Below are positions 44,123 through 51,910 of a stretch of DNA of 64,000 bases, in pieces. The stretch covers positions 1 through 64,000 of the forward strand of contig UQKL01000012.1 in assembly GCA_900541695.1 (NCBI GenBank), in the 5' to 3' direction. A program made the translations under genes and the position numbers. Origin of the DNA: an uncultured Collinsella sp. (lineage in GTDB: Bacteria; Actinomycetota; Coriobacteriia; Coriobacteriales; Coriobacteriaceae). The first letter of the stretch is position 1. Every line of letters starts with the position of its first letter. The notes beneath the pieces are model-generated. The model did not search any database, was not told where the DNA came from, and worked only from the letters and a program-made list of their open reading frames with translations.

Positions 44123-44123
44123 A

Positions 44124-44250
44124 GGGACCCGATGGGTTTCCCTCTGAATGCATTCCGCAGCACGAAGCCCCCTTATCCGCAGCTCCAGAGGAGCAGGATA
44201 AGGGGGCTTCAAGTGCGAGGACGCATTCAGAGGGAAACCCATCGGGTCCC
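44124..44250. repeat. Hairpin repeat family 5 (nested double hairpin), copy 2
   Basis: Outer arms at 44124-44151 and 44223-44250 are 28 nt and perfect. Inner arms at 44164-44178 and 44196-44210 are 15 nt and perfect (GAAGCCCCCTTATCC and its complement). Joining pieces CATTCCGCAGCAC and GTGCGAGGACGC match copy 1 closely. It lies 23 nt past the ppc stop and probably terminates that gene. Confidence 0.85.
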
Positions 44251-44273
44251 GGTGAGAGCCACAGGGCTATCGA

Positions 44274-47087
44274 TTACCCCGTGTTCTGCAATCCTGCCGA
44301 GACGCCGGTCACAGTCGAAAGAATCAGGCTCATGTACTCGGCCTTCTTCTCCTCGGCCATCTCGTCCTGGTTCATGCGCACCTCGCGAAGGGCGCGGACC
44401 TGGGCGATGGACAGGGCGTCGACGTAGGGGTTACGCACGCGGACGGCGCAGCCGAGCACGCGACGACGCTGCAGCGGCCACTCGTCACCGACGATGGCAA
44501 GGACCCACTTACGCGTGAGCTGCATCTCGGTGAAGACCTTCTTGGACAGATCCTGGCGGTCGCCCAGGTGCAGATACATCTTGGCGATGCGCTGATCGGT
44601 CTTAGCGATCGACATCTCGATGTTGTCAATGAACGTGCGGAAGAACGGCCACTCCTGATAGGCAGCCTTGAGTTGGTCAAGGTCGCCCAACTGCTCACAG
44701 GCGGTACCCAGGCCGTACCAAGCGGCCAGATTGATGCGCGCCTGGCTCCAGCTGAAGATCCACGGAATGGTACGCAGGTCATCGAGCGACTTGGCACCCA
44801 AGCCGCGCTTGGCGGGACGCGAGCCGATCGGCAGCAGACCGACCTCGGTCAGCGGCGTCACGGTCGAGAACCACGGTGTAAAGTCCTCGGTGTTCAGCAG
44901 GTCCAGATAGCGCTCATGGCTTGCAGCGTTAAGCTTCTCCGCCATATCCCAGAACTTCTGCGTGGTCTCGGTGTTGGTCTTCTCGACACTCGGGGCCGAC
45001 TGCAAAAGCGTTGCGGCGGCAACGGACTCAACATGGCGCTGGGCCAGCGTGCGGTTGCCGTAACGGGCAAAGATGACCTCACCCTGCTCGGTGAGCTTAA
45101 AGAAGCAGTTGACCGAACCCTTGGGCTGCGCCAGCACGGCCTTGTTGGCCGGGCCGCCGCCACGGCCCACGGCACCGCCGCGACCGTGCATGAGCACCAG
45201 GTCGATATCGTTCTTCTCGGCCCACTTGGCAATACGCTCCTGTGCGGAGTGCAGCGCGAGCATGGCCGTGGTAGGACCGGCATCCTTGGAAGAGTCGGAG
45301 TAGCCCAGCATGACCTCCATGCGGCGGTTGGTCTGGGCAAGGCGCTTTTGCACCACGGGCAGCGTAAGCATCTGGTCGAGCACGTCGACGCAGCCCTCGA
45401 GGTCCTCGAGCTGCTCGAACAGCGGGATCACGTCGAGCTCGGGGACATCCTCCTCGTGTGCAAAGGACAGGTGGGCAAGCTCAAAGACGTCGGCCACATG
45501 CTGGGCGCTCTTGGTGAACGAGATGATGTAGCGGTGCGCCATTTTCTTGCCGTAGCGCTTTTGGATGGAGCCGATAGCGCGGAAGGTATCGATGACCTCG
45601 CGCGTCATGGGCTGCAGGTCGCCGTGGATACCGTTCTCGTGGATATCCTTGAGGGCGCGGGCGTGCACCACGGAGTGCTGACGGAACTCCATCTCGACCA
45701 TATGGAAGCCGAAGGACTCGACCTGCCAGATAATGGTCTGGACCGGGCCGTAGGCAGCACGGACGGCACCGCAGGCGGCCAGGGAGCGCTGAACGACACG
45801 CAGGTCATCCAGGAACTCATCGGCGCTGTGGTACATGGTGTCGGTGATGCGACGCACGGTGGCGTTCAGACGGTCGGCCATGACGAGCATGACGGCGCGA
45901 TGCGGCTCGTGCTCGGAGATCAGCTCGGCACGTGCGGTGTACTGGGTGCTCATCTCGACCTGATGGTTCCACAGGTTGATAAGCTCGGCAGACGGCTTGC
46001 TGTAGGTGGCCTCGAGCGTCAGGTTGCGGCCGATGCGGCGGCACTTGTCCTCGAGCTTGAGCACCATGTGCGTAAAGTACTTAGCAGCGACCTCGCGGCT
46101 CACCTTGGCGGTGACGTTGGGGTTGCCGTCACGGTCGGAGCCGATCCAGCTGCCGGGATGGAAGAATGCCGGGCACAGTGGCGGCACGGTACCGGCCTTA
46201 TCACCCAGCACCCAGTCGTCAAAACGACGATAGATGACGGGGATAACGTCGAACAGCGTGTTATCGAAGATGTCGATGATGGTATCGGCTTCCTCGACCG
46301 GCGTGGGCTTCTTCAACGCGATGGGGCTCGTACGCACCAGGGCGTCGATCTCCTGCAGCATATGGCGCTCGTTCTCCACCAGGTCGGAGCCGCCCAGACG
46401 CGGACGCTCCTCCAGCAGGTTGGAGATACGGCGAATCTTGCCCTCGACGGCCTTGCGACGGGCCTCGGTGGGATGTGCGGTAAAGACAGGGTGGAACTCA
46501 AGCTTGCCGAGCAGCTCGTTGGCACCCTCGACACCCATCTCGTTTACCAACTGGTGATAGGCGACGGTGAGTTCGTTAGCGGGATCGACCTCGGTATCGG
46601 TCGATGCGCCGGCCTCGCGCTCGCGCAGCTGCGCCACACGGTAGTTCTCCTCCGACAGGTTTGCCAGATGGAAGAAGCTCGTAAAGGCGCGGACAATGAC
46701 CTGTTGCTTATCGAGCGGCAGGCTGTCGATCAGATCGACGACTTCGCGAAACGCCACGGCGGTGGGCTCGTCGGCAGTGGGCACGCCCTGCTCGTCAACG
46801 GACTCGTCGGCAGCGCGGCTACCGGGGTTGCCAGCATTGGCCACAATCTCGGCTGTCAAAATCTTGTCGAACAGGTCCGCGATCTCGGGATCATACTCGC
46901 TAAGCACGCGGCGCTCCAGGCGCAGGAACAGCGCCAGATTATCGCGCAGCTCCTCGGGGATCTCGATCTCGGCGAGACGCTCCCTGGACTCGGCATTCGA
47001 GCCGATTCGGTTAACGAGGCGGTTGACCACGGCAGCGACACGCGCCGCAGCTTCGGGTACAGACTGGTTGCTTAGGTTCTCAGCCAC
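44274..47087 (-). CDS. ppc: Phosphoenolpyruvate carboxylase
   Basis: Makes oxaloacetate from PEP and bicarbonate, feeding C4 acids in a fermenting cell. It has 937 aa. Signature segments are VFTAHPTEARRKAVEGK, GSDRDGNPNVT, LGYSDSSKDAG, the glycine loop MHGRGGAVGRGGGP, and the invariant C-terminal QNTG. The start is uncertain. GTG 47087 has GGGAGG at workable spacing and is preferred; ATG 47099 sits too close to AAGGAGG. It is transcribed alone and ends next to the nested hairpin. Confidence 0.96.
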   Translation of the reverse strand: MAENLSNQSVPEAAARVAAVVNRLVNRIGSNAESRERLAEIEIPEELRDNLALFLRLERRVLSEYDPEIADLFDKILTAEIVANAGNPGSRAADESVDEQGVPTADEPTAVAFREVVDLIDSLPLDKQQVIVRAFTSFFHLANLSEENYRVAQLREREAGASTDTEVDPANELTVAYHQLVNEMGVEGANELLGKLEFHPVFTAHPTEARRKAVEGKIRRISNLLEERPRLGGSDLVENERHMLQEIDALVRTSPIALKKPTPVEEADTIIDIFDNTLFDVIPVIYRRFDDWVLGDKAGTVPPLCPAFFHPGSWIGSDRDGNPNVTAKVSREVAAKYFTHMVLKLEDKCRRIGRNLTLEATYSKPSAELINLWNHQVEMSTQYTARAELISEHEPHRAVMLVMADRLNATVRRITDTMYHSADEFLDDLRVVQRSLAACGAVRAAYGPVQTIIWQVESFGFHMVEMEFRQHSVVHARALKDIHENGIHGDLQPMTREVIDTFRAIGSIQKRYGKKMAHRYIISFTKSAQHVADVFELAHLSFAHEEDVPELDVIPLFEQLEDLEGCVDVLDQMLTLPVVQKRLAQTNRRMEVMLGYSDSSKDAGPTTAMLALHSAQERIAKWAEKNDIDLVLMHGRGGAVGRGGGPANKAVLAQPKGSVNCFFKLTEQGEVIFARYGNRTLAQRHVESVAAATLLQSAPSVEKTNTETTQKFWDMAEKLNAASHERYLDLLNTEDFTPWFSTVTPLTEVGLLPIGSRPAKRGLGAKSLDDLRTIPWIFSWSQARINLAAWYGLGTACEQLGDLDQLKAAYQEWPFFRTFIDNIEMSIAKTDQRIAKMYLHLGDRQDLSKKVFTEMQLTRKWVLAIVGDEWPLQRRRVLGCAVRVRNPYVDALSIAQVRALREVRMNQDEMAEEKKAEYMSLILSTVTGVSAGLQNTG

Positions 47088-47251
47088 GTTTCCTCCCATT
47101 CCTCCTTCTATGCACGTAACATGCGGTATTTATTATAGGCACTCGGCAAAAACTATCGAAGCTGATTGCGCTTTACCACACAAAAGTATTTTCTGCATTG
47201 CAAGGCTTTTTGCCCCAAATGGTCGTATTTCTCGGTGGACGGTATATGCAA

Positions 47252-47287
47252 ACGGGGGCATTTCGCATAAATGCGAAACACCCCCGT
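47252..47287 (-). terminator. Terminator of hisS
   Basis: ACGGGGG and TTTCGCAT on the left pair with ATGCGAAA and CCCCCGT on the right. It lies about 60 nt past the hisS stop on the minus strand and upstream of ppc. Confidence 0.7.
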
Positions 47288-47345
47288 AACAATCGCTCTC
47301 CATGAGCAGGGCACCTCAGCGGCACTACAGCTCAAAAATCATGCG

Positions 47346-48659
47346 CTACAGGCGCTCGCGAACCGCCTCGACCACGTTGGCCAGATCGACGAGGGCCTCG
47401 TCATGGCTCTCCATGTCGCGCACCTTGACCTTGCCGGCGGCAAGCTCGTCGCCACCCAGGACCAAAATGAGCTTGGCGCCCACCTTATCGGCCTGCTTAA
47501 ACTGAGCTTTGAGCGAACGACCCTGGTAGTCGGCCTCGGTCACGATGCCAGCGGCGCGAAGCTCCTGCGTGATGGCAAAGACGTTCTGGCGCAGCTCCTT
47601 GCCGGCATTGGCGACGTAGACGCACGGGGCCTCCTCGGCACCCAGGTCGCTGCCAAAGGCCTGCAGGGCCAGCAGCGCACGCTCAAAACCGACGGCAAAG
47701 CCGACGCCGGCCGTAGGCTTGCCGCCCTCGAGCTCGACCAGGCCGTCGTAGCGGCCGCCGCCGCCGATGGAGCCGACGCCGGCGCCAGGGGCCTCGACCT
47801 CAAAGACGGTACGGGTGTAGTAGTCCAGGCCGCGCACCAAGGTGGGATCCTCGACATACTCGATACCGGCGGCATCCAGATAGCGCTTGACCTGCTCGTA
47901 GTGTTCGCGGCACTCGTCGCACAGGTTGTCACCCATCAGCGGAGCCTCGGCCATGATCTCGCGGCAATGGTCGTTCTTGCAGTCGAAGGCGCGCAGCGGG
48001 TTAAGCTCGGCGCGCTCTCGGCACTCGTCGCACATCTCGTCGGCGTGGTCGAGAATGAACTGCTTAACCTGCTCGCGATAGGCCGGACGGCACTGGGGAT
48101 CGCCCATCGAGTTAATGAGCAGACGGAGCTTGGAAAGATCGAAGCCCAGACGCTTGTAGAACTCCATGAGCATGATGATGCACTCGGCGTCTGCCGCCGG
48201 ATCGGGAGCGCCGAGCCACTCGATGCCCACCTGATGGAACTGGCGCAGGCGGCCCTTCTGGGGACGCTCGCCGCGGAACATGGCCTCGGCGTAGTAAGCC
48301 TTAAACGGCGTGGAGCCCTGGGGCACCAGGTTGTTCTCCACGACGGCGCGCACCACACCGGCCGTGCCCTCGGGACGAAGGGCCAGACGCTGCTTAGGCT
48401 TGAGCTTGGTATCGGTGCCTTCGGTAAAGACGCGCTCCAGGTTGGCGCCGCTAAACACGCGGAACATCTCCTTGCGCACGACGTCGGTCGACTGGCCGAT
48501 GCCGTGGACAAAGACGTCCACCTGCTCGATCGCGGGCGTCTCGATGGGCTTAAAGCCAAACGGCTCGAATACGCTGGCCGCAATCTGCTGCATCTTTTGC
48601 CAGGCGCGCATCTCGGCGCCGATAAGGTCGCGGGTTCCCTCCGCCTTCTGTGCCTGCAT
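47346..48659 (-). CDS. hisS: Histidyl-tRNA synthetase
   Basis: Class II synthetase that charges tRNA-His. It has 437 aa, the bacterial length. Motif 2 is in FRGERPQKGRLRQFHQVGIE. HisA signature: LVRGLDYYTRTVFEV. HisB-like: GGGRYDGLVELEGG. The C-terminal anticodon domain begins near CVYVANAGKEL. An unusual run of paired cysteines (CDECRER, CRE, CDECREH, at about residues 215-265) fits the zinc-like insertion of some actinobacterial HisRS. ATG 48659 was chosen because GAAAGG is 9 nt upstream; a TTG two codons earlier is too close. Confidence 0.95.
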   Translation of the reverse strand: MQAQKAEGTRDLIGAEMRAWQKMQQIAASVFEPFGFKPIETPAIEQVDVFVHGIGQSTDVVRKEMFRVFSGANLERVFTEGTDTKLKPKQRLALRPEGTAGVVRAVVENNLVPQGSTPFKAYYAEAMFRGERPQKGRLRQFHQVGIEWLGAPDPAADAECIIMLMEFYKRLGFDLSKLRLLINSMGDPQCRPAYREQVKQFILDHADEMCDECRERAELNPLRAFDCKNDHCREIMAEAPLMGDNLCDECREHYEQVKRYLDAAGIEYVEDPTLVRGLDYYTRTVFEVEAPGAGVGSIGGGGRYDGLVELEGGKPTAGVGFAVGFERALLALQAFGSDLGAEEAPCVYVANAGKELRQNVFAITQELRAAGIVTEADYQGRSLKAQFKQADKVGAKLILVLGGDELAAGKVKVRDMESHDEALVDLANVVEAVRERL

Positions 48660-48724
48660 GGGCAAACACCTTTCTTTTGTATCGCGTCATAGGTAGTGGA
48701 CATTATACGGCACAAAGCAGCAAC

Positions 48725-48784
48725 GCGGCGGCGCGTCTGACCGAACGAGGGTATGGGGACTCGTTCGGCCAGATGCGCCGCCGC
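48725..48784 (-). terminator. Long GC-rich hairpin terminator
   Basis: 25-nt arms at 48725-48749 and 48760-48784 pair with two mismatches (GCGGCGGCGC, then CCGAACGAG and complements). It sits between the MFS remnant and hisS. Confidence 0.75.
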
Positions 48785-48790
48785 TATTTG

Positions 48791-48854
48791 TGATCCCTTT
48801 TCCTCCGTCCCCTTCGGGTCACATGATCTGCTGGGGACGGAGGAAAACGGATCA
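48791..48854. repeat. Hairpin repeat family 4, long form, copy 1
   Basis: 22-nt arms at 48791-48812 and 48833-48854 share the TTTTCCTCCGTCCCC core, with one mismatch, around a 20-nt loop. The right arm supplies the premature stop codon (TGA) of the truncated MFS gene. Confidence 0.8.
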
Positions 48855-49211
48855 TTTCGTAGGCCCGTGGCCGCCTTGGAAACCGAATGATGGTACGAGC
48901 ATCCATTCGGCTTCCAGGGCAGCCACAGACAGAACGGAGCGAACAGAAAAGAGCACGTAGACCTGCCATAGCTCACCGACAAAGCTCATGCCGGCAAGAA
49001 CGGCAGAGGTGGCGATTACAGTGAGGGAGCCCAAAACGCGACCGCTTACTTTATCGGCAACATGACCGATCACAAGTGAGCCGATAACGCTCACCACGGT
49101 GGAGATGGCGTTGGAGATGTTGTACTGCGCAAGCGTGATGCCCAGGTCGCTGACGACGAGCGGCTGAAACAGGCTCATGCAGTTAACGAAAATCGTGTAA
49201 CACGTGGCCAT
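48852..49211 (-). pseudogene. N-terminal fragment of an MFS transporter
   Basis: A 119-codon frame encodes four hydrophobic helices: CYTIFVNCMSLFQPLVV, AISTVVSVIGSLVIGHVADK with the MFS loop, GSLTVIATSAVLAGMSF, and WQVYVLFSVRSVLSV. MFS proteins have 12, so about two thirds is missing. The frame ends exactly where the family-4 hairpin begins, and no downstream remainder exists. The start has no clear ribosome site, and a long hairpin separates it from the M20 gene. It is most likely a deletion remnant. Confidence 0.75.
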
Positions 49212-49228
49212 GATGACAAAGCCAGGCG

Positions 49229-49318
49229 CCGGTAGTGCCCAAGATTGCCTTGAAAGACAAGGGCATAGGCCTTATGGCCATGCCCGCAGGCTTGAAAGGC
49301 AAGGTTGGGTACTACCGG
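49229..49318. terminator. 90-nt imperfect hairpin overlapping the end of the M20 peptidase gene
   Basis: CCGGTAGT (49229-49236) pairs with ACTACCGG (49311-49318). CCCAA/TTGGG, TTGCCTT/AAGGCAA and GGGCAT/ATGCCC pair further in. The M20 stop codon is in the right arm. It probably terminates that gene, though no U-tract is seen. Confidence 0.55.
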
Positions 49319-50610
49319 TGGTCGGCGATATAGCCCAAAGCGACCGCCGTGTAAGCCGCGGCACCAAGTGGCAGCTCGGCATCGCTAAAGCGCGCCTTGG
49401 GATGATGCTGGGCAAAGTGTTCGTCCGTATCGGTCACAGCCGCGCCGATCGTAAAGTATGCGCTCGGTATCTCACTCGAGATAAGCGCAAAGTCCTCGCT
49501 CGCCATGGCATGGAACAGCGGCAAGAAGGCGGCCTTGGGCAGCGTCGCACCCACGTAGCCAAGCGAAGCCTGGGTCACGTCGTCATCGAGCACGAGCGGG
49601 GGAACATCCGAGAGCGTCTCGATGGTGGCCGACGTGCGATACGTTGCGGCCACGCCGTTGACGACCTCGGCGATACGCTCCTTGAGGTGCTCCATGAGCT
49701 CAACGTCAAAGCCGCGCAGCGTGCCTTCGAGCACGCAGGTATCTGGGATGACGTTGGCCGCTTGACCACCGGCAAACTTACCCACGGTCAGTGCGACCTC
49801 CTTGGCCGCCGGCACTTCGCGAGCGATAAGCTCCTGAAGCGCCAGGTGCACATGGACGCCGGCCGTGATGGGGTCGATGCAGATCTCGGGGCTCGAGCCA
49901 TGGCCGCCCTTGCCCTGCAGCGTGATGCGGAAACCGTACACGCCCGAAAGCGCCGGACTCCCATAGAGCACCAGGCCGAGCGGCGATTGGCTGTTAACAT
50001 GCATGGCAAAAGCCGCCTGAGGGCGTGGGTTCTGCAGCAGACCGTCGACGATGGCGGCACGGGCACCCTCAAAGGTTTCCTCGCCCGGCTGGAACAGCAA
50101 CTTAACCGTGGCGTTGGCGTCGAGAAGCTCGGACTCGCGGGCCTTGAGCATACGAGCCGCACCAAGCAGCGCCGTCGCGTGCATATCGTGACCGCAAGCA
50201 TGCATGCAGCCATTGGTGGATGCAAAGGGCTCGCCGGATTCCTCGGCAACGGGCAGGGCATCCATGTCGCCGCGGAGCATGATGACCGTACCGGCCTGCT
50301 TGTCCGTGCACGTACCGTTACCCCGAGCAGCAGCTGCCGCGCCGGCACCGATAAGGCCAACGACACAGGAGCCGTCAACAAGCACGGCATAGGGAATATC
50401 CATCTCGTCCAGACGCGCCTGGATAAAGGCGGACGTCTGCGGAAGGTTGTTACCCAGCTCGGGCATCTGGTGTAGATCGTGTCGCCACACAGCAAGCTCG
50501 TCTGCAAAAGTCTGAGCTTCTGCAACAAGACCGTCACCGATAGCGGCCTGCGCCGCTGCGGTAGCCTTGGGCGCTGGTTGCGGTTGAAAATCGGACAAAG
50601 CTGGTGCCAT
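49312..50610 (-). CDS. M20 family amidohydrolase/peptidase
   Basis: A 432-aa cytosolic metal-dependent hydrolase of the HipO/AbgB group, which removes acyl or aminobenzoyl groups from amino acids or cleaves small peptides. Metal-site segments are RGDMDALPV (113-121), HACGHDMH with Cys139 and His141, QPGEE with Glu177/178, and a late HHPKARFSD motif. The dimerisation domain starts near GSPALSGVYGF. ATG 50610 is preceded by TGGAGGGC. The substrate cannot be assigned. It stands downstream of a drug/metabolite transporter in the same direction. Confidence 0.88.
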   Translation of the reverse strand: MAPALSDFQPQPAPKATAAAQAAIGDGLVAEAQTFADELAVWRHDLHQMPELGNNLPQTSAFIQARLDEMDIPYAVLVDGSCVVGLIGAGAAAAARGNGTCTDKQAGTVIMLRGDMDALPVAEESGEPFASTNGCMHACGHDMHATALLGAARMLKARESELLDANATVKLLFQPGEETFEGARAAIVDGLLQNPRPQAAFAMHVNSQSPLGLVLYGSPALSGVYGFRITLQGKGGHGSSPEICIDPITAGVHVHLALQELIAREVPAAKEVALTVGKFAGGQAANVIPDTCVLEGTLRGFDVELMEHLKERIAEVVNGVAATYRTSATIETLSDVPPLVLDDDVTQASLGYVGATLPKAAFLPLFHAMASEDFALISSEIPSAYFTIGAAVTDTDEHFAQHHPKARFSDAELPLGAAAYTAVALGYIADHR

Positions 50611-50695
50611 AGATGCCCTCCAGTAACGTTTTTGCAGCAAGCACTTTGATAGCATAAAGTGCAAGGTACAACTTTAAGGGCGACGCATAAAAAAT

Positions 50696-50714
50696 GCCGC
50701 CCCGGGAGGGCGGC
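50696..50714 (-). terminator. Terminator of the EamA transporter
   Basis: GCCGCCC (50696-50702) pairs with GGGCGGC (50708-50714), followed on the minus strand by ATTTTTTA. It lies 12 nt past the stop. Confidence 0.85.
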
Positions 50715-50726
50715 GCAACAAGTTGT

Positions 50727-51710
50727 TTACAATTGCGGGCGCGGCTTTTTGCGCAAAAAATCGAAGTGAGTCTCACTCAAGATAATCGACAGGAAGATAA
50801 GCACGAAGCCGGCGAGTAGGCGCGAGGTGAGCGCCTCCCCCATCAGCAGCACCGAAAACAACACGCCCGAAGGCGACTCCATCGAAAGGAGCAGTGAGCC
50901 CGTCGAAGCCGGGACATGCGCCAGGCCGACGTTTTGGATGAGCAGAGCCACGCATGTGCAGCCCACCGAGAGAAACGCCATCACACCGATAAAGTTCGGC
51001 GTCCACACGGACAGAGGCGCCTGGGTCTCGAATAGCAGCGACGAGACCAGGCTCAGCACGCCGTTGCCCACAAACATCCAAAACGTGATAACGTTGATGT
51101 CCATTTTGCGACCGTACTTGGCGGTCACCGCCATCTGGATGGCGAAGAAGACCGCGCCTGCCAGCGTAATGACGTCACCGATGTTGAACTCGACGCTATC
51201 GAGCGCCACCAAGCCAATGCCCGCCAAGCACAGCAGTGCCGCGCCCAGGTTATAGCGGGTGAGTTTTTCTCCGCTCAGAAGATAGCTCGCGAACGGCACG
51301 AGGATGCAATACGTGCCCGTCAAAAAAGCATTCTTGCCCGCCGTAGTATATGCCAGACCGACCGTCTGCAACGCATAGGCCGCCCACATGAGCACGCCCA
51401 TACTCAGGCCAACGATCAGATTGCGAGCGTTGAAATGTGCAGTGATGCGCTTGTGGAAGACGGCAAACATGACCAACGCTGCAGGCAGAAAGCGTACATA
51501 GAGCAGCTCGAACACCGGAATGGTGCCGAGTGCGTCCTTCATAGTGGTAAAGGAGTAGCCCCAGATGACCGCCACCGAAAGTAGCAAAACTTTCCAGAAC
51601 AGCGGGGAGCGTGCGCCGGCGCCCCTGGGAATACCGCCCGCGCCCAAATCCTCACGGGCCACAGGGCTATCGGGCATGTTTTCGATTTCGTTGGCAGCGT
51701 ATTGGGCCAT
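50727..51710 (-). CDS. EamA/DMT superfamily transporter
   Basis: A 327-aa permease with ten hydrophobic helices in two five-helix EamA repeats, the standard RhaT/YdcZ-like layout. The first repeat begins near VLLLSVAVIWGYSFTTMKD. GLSMGVLMWAAYALQTVGLAYTTA is a typical segment. Such proteins export amino acids or other metabolites; the substrate is unknown. GAGGATG precedes ATG 51710. A strong terminator follows it. Confidence 0.9.
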   Translation of the reverse strand: MAQYAANEIENMPDSPVAREDLGAGGIPRGAGARSPLFWKVLLLSVAVIWGYSFTTMKDALGTIPVFELLYVRFLPAALVMFAVFHKRITAHFNARNLIVGLSMGVLMWAAYALQTVGLAYTTAGKNAFLTGTYCILVPFASYLLSGEKLTRYNLGAALLCLAGIGLVALDSVEFNIGDVITLAGAVFFAIQMAVTAKYGRKMDINVITFWMFVGNGVLSLVSSLLFETQAPLSVWTPNFIGVMAFLSVGCTCVALLIQNVGLAHVPASTGSLLLSMESPSGVLFSVLLMGEALTSRLLAGFVLIFLSIILSETHFDFLRKKPRPQL

Positions 51711-51786
51711 GGAACATCCTCACACTCAATCTGGGCGTGGTGTCCGCACGCGTATGGCTGCGTGCCGCCTCATGGTCAAATAAAAA

Positions 51787-51817
51787 CGGGGCGCACCGGA
51801 CCCCCGGCACGCCCCGC
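51787..51817 (-). terminator. Terminator of the YhgE/Pip operon
   Basis: CGGGGCG and CGCCCCG pair with CCGG/CCGG inside. A U-tract (TTTTTA) follows on the minus strand. Confidence 0.8.
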
Positions 51818-51910
51818 TACTGTAGCAACAACCAAGCAGCCCACGCAATCCAGCCCACTAAAGCGTCGGCAGAGTAAACCTCGATGTTTCGTCGATGTCA
51901 CGCTGTTGCA

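Larger units (their letters stand above)
43619..44273. other. 655-nt gene-free region filled with degenerate repeats
   Basis: The first about 200 nt should contain the larA promoter, but I see no strong boxes. From 43823 the region is a series of related repeat units, ending in a complete family-5 nested hairpin beside the ppc stop codon. No gene is credible here. Confidence 0.6.

Noticed and set aside
44568..47075. 835-codon open frame antisense to ppc
   Set aside because: Shadow of phosphoenolpyruvate carboxylase; no ribosome site or recognisable domain.
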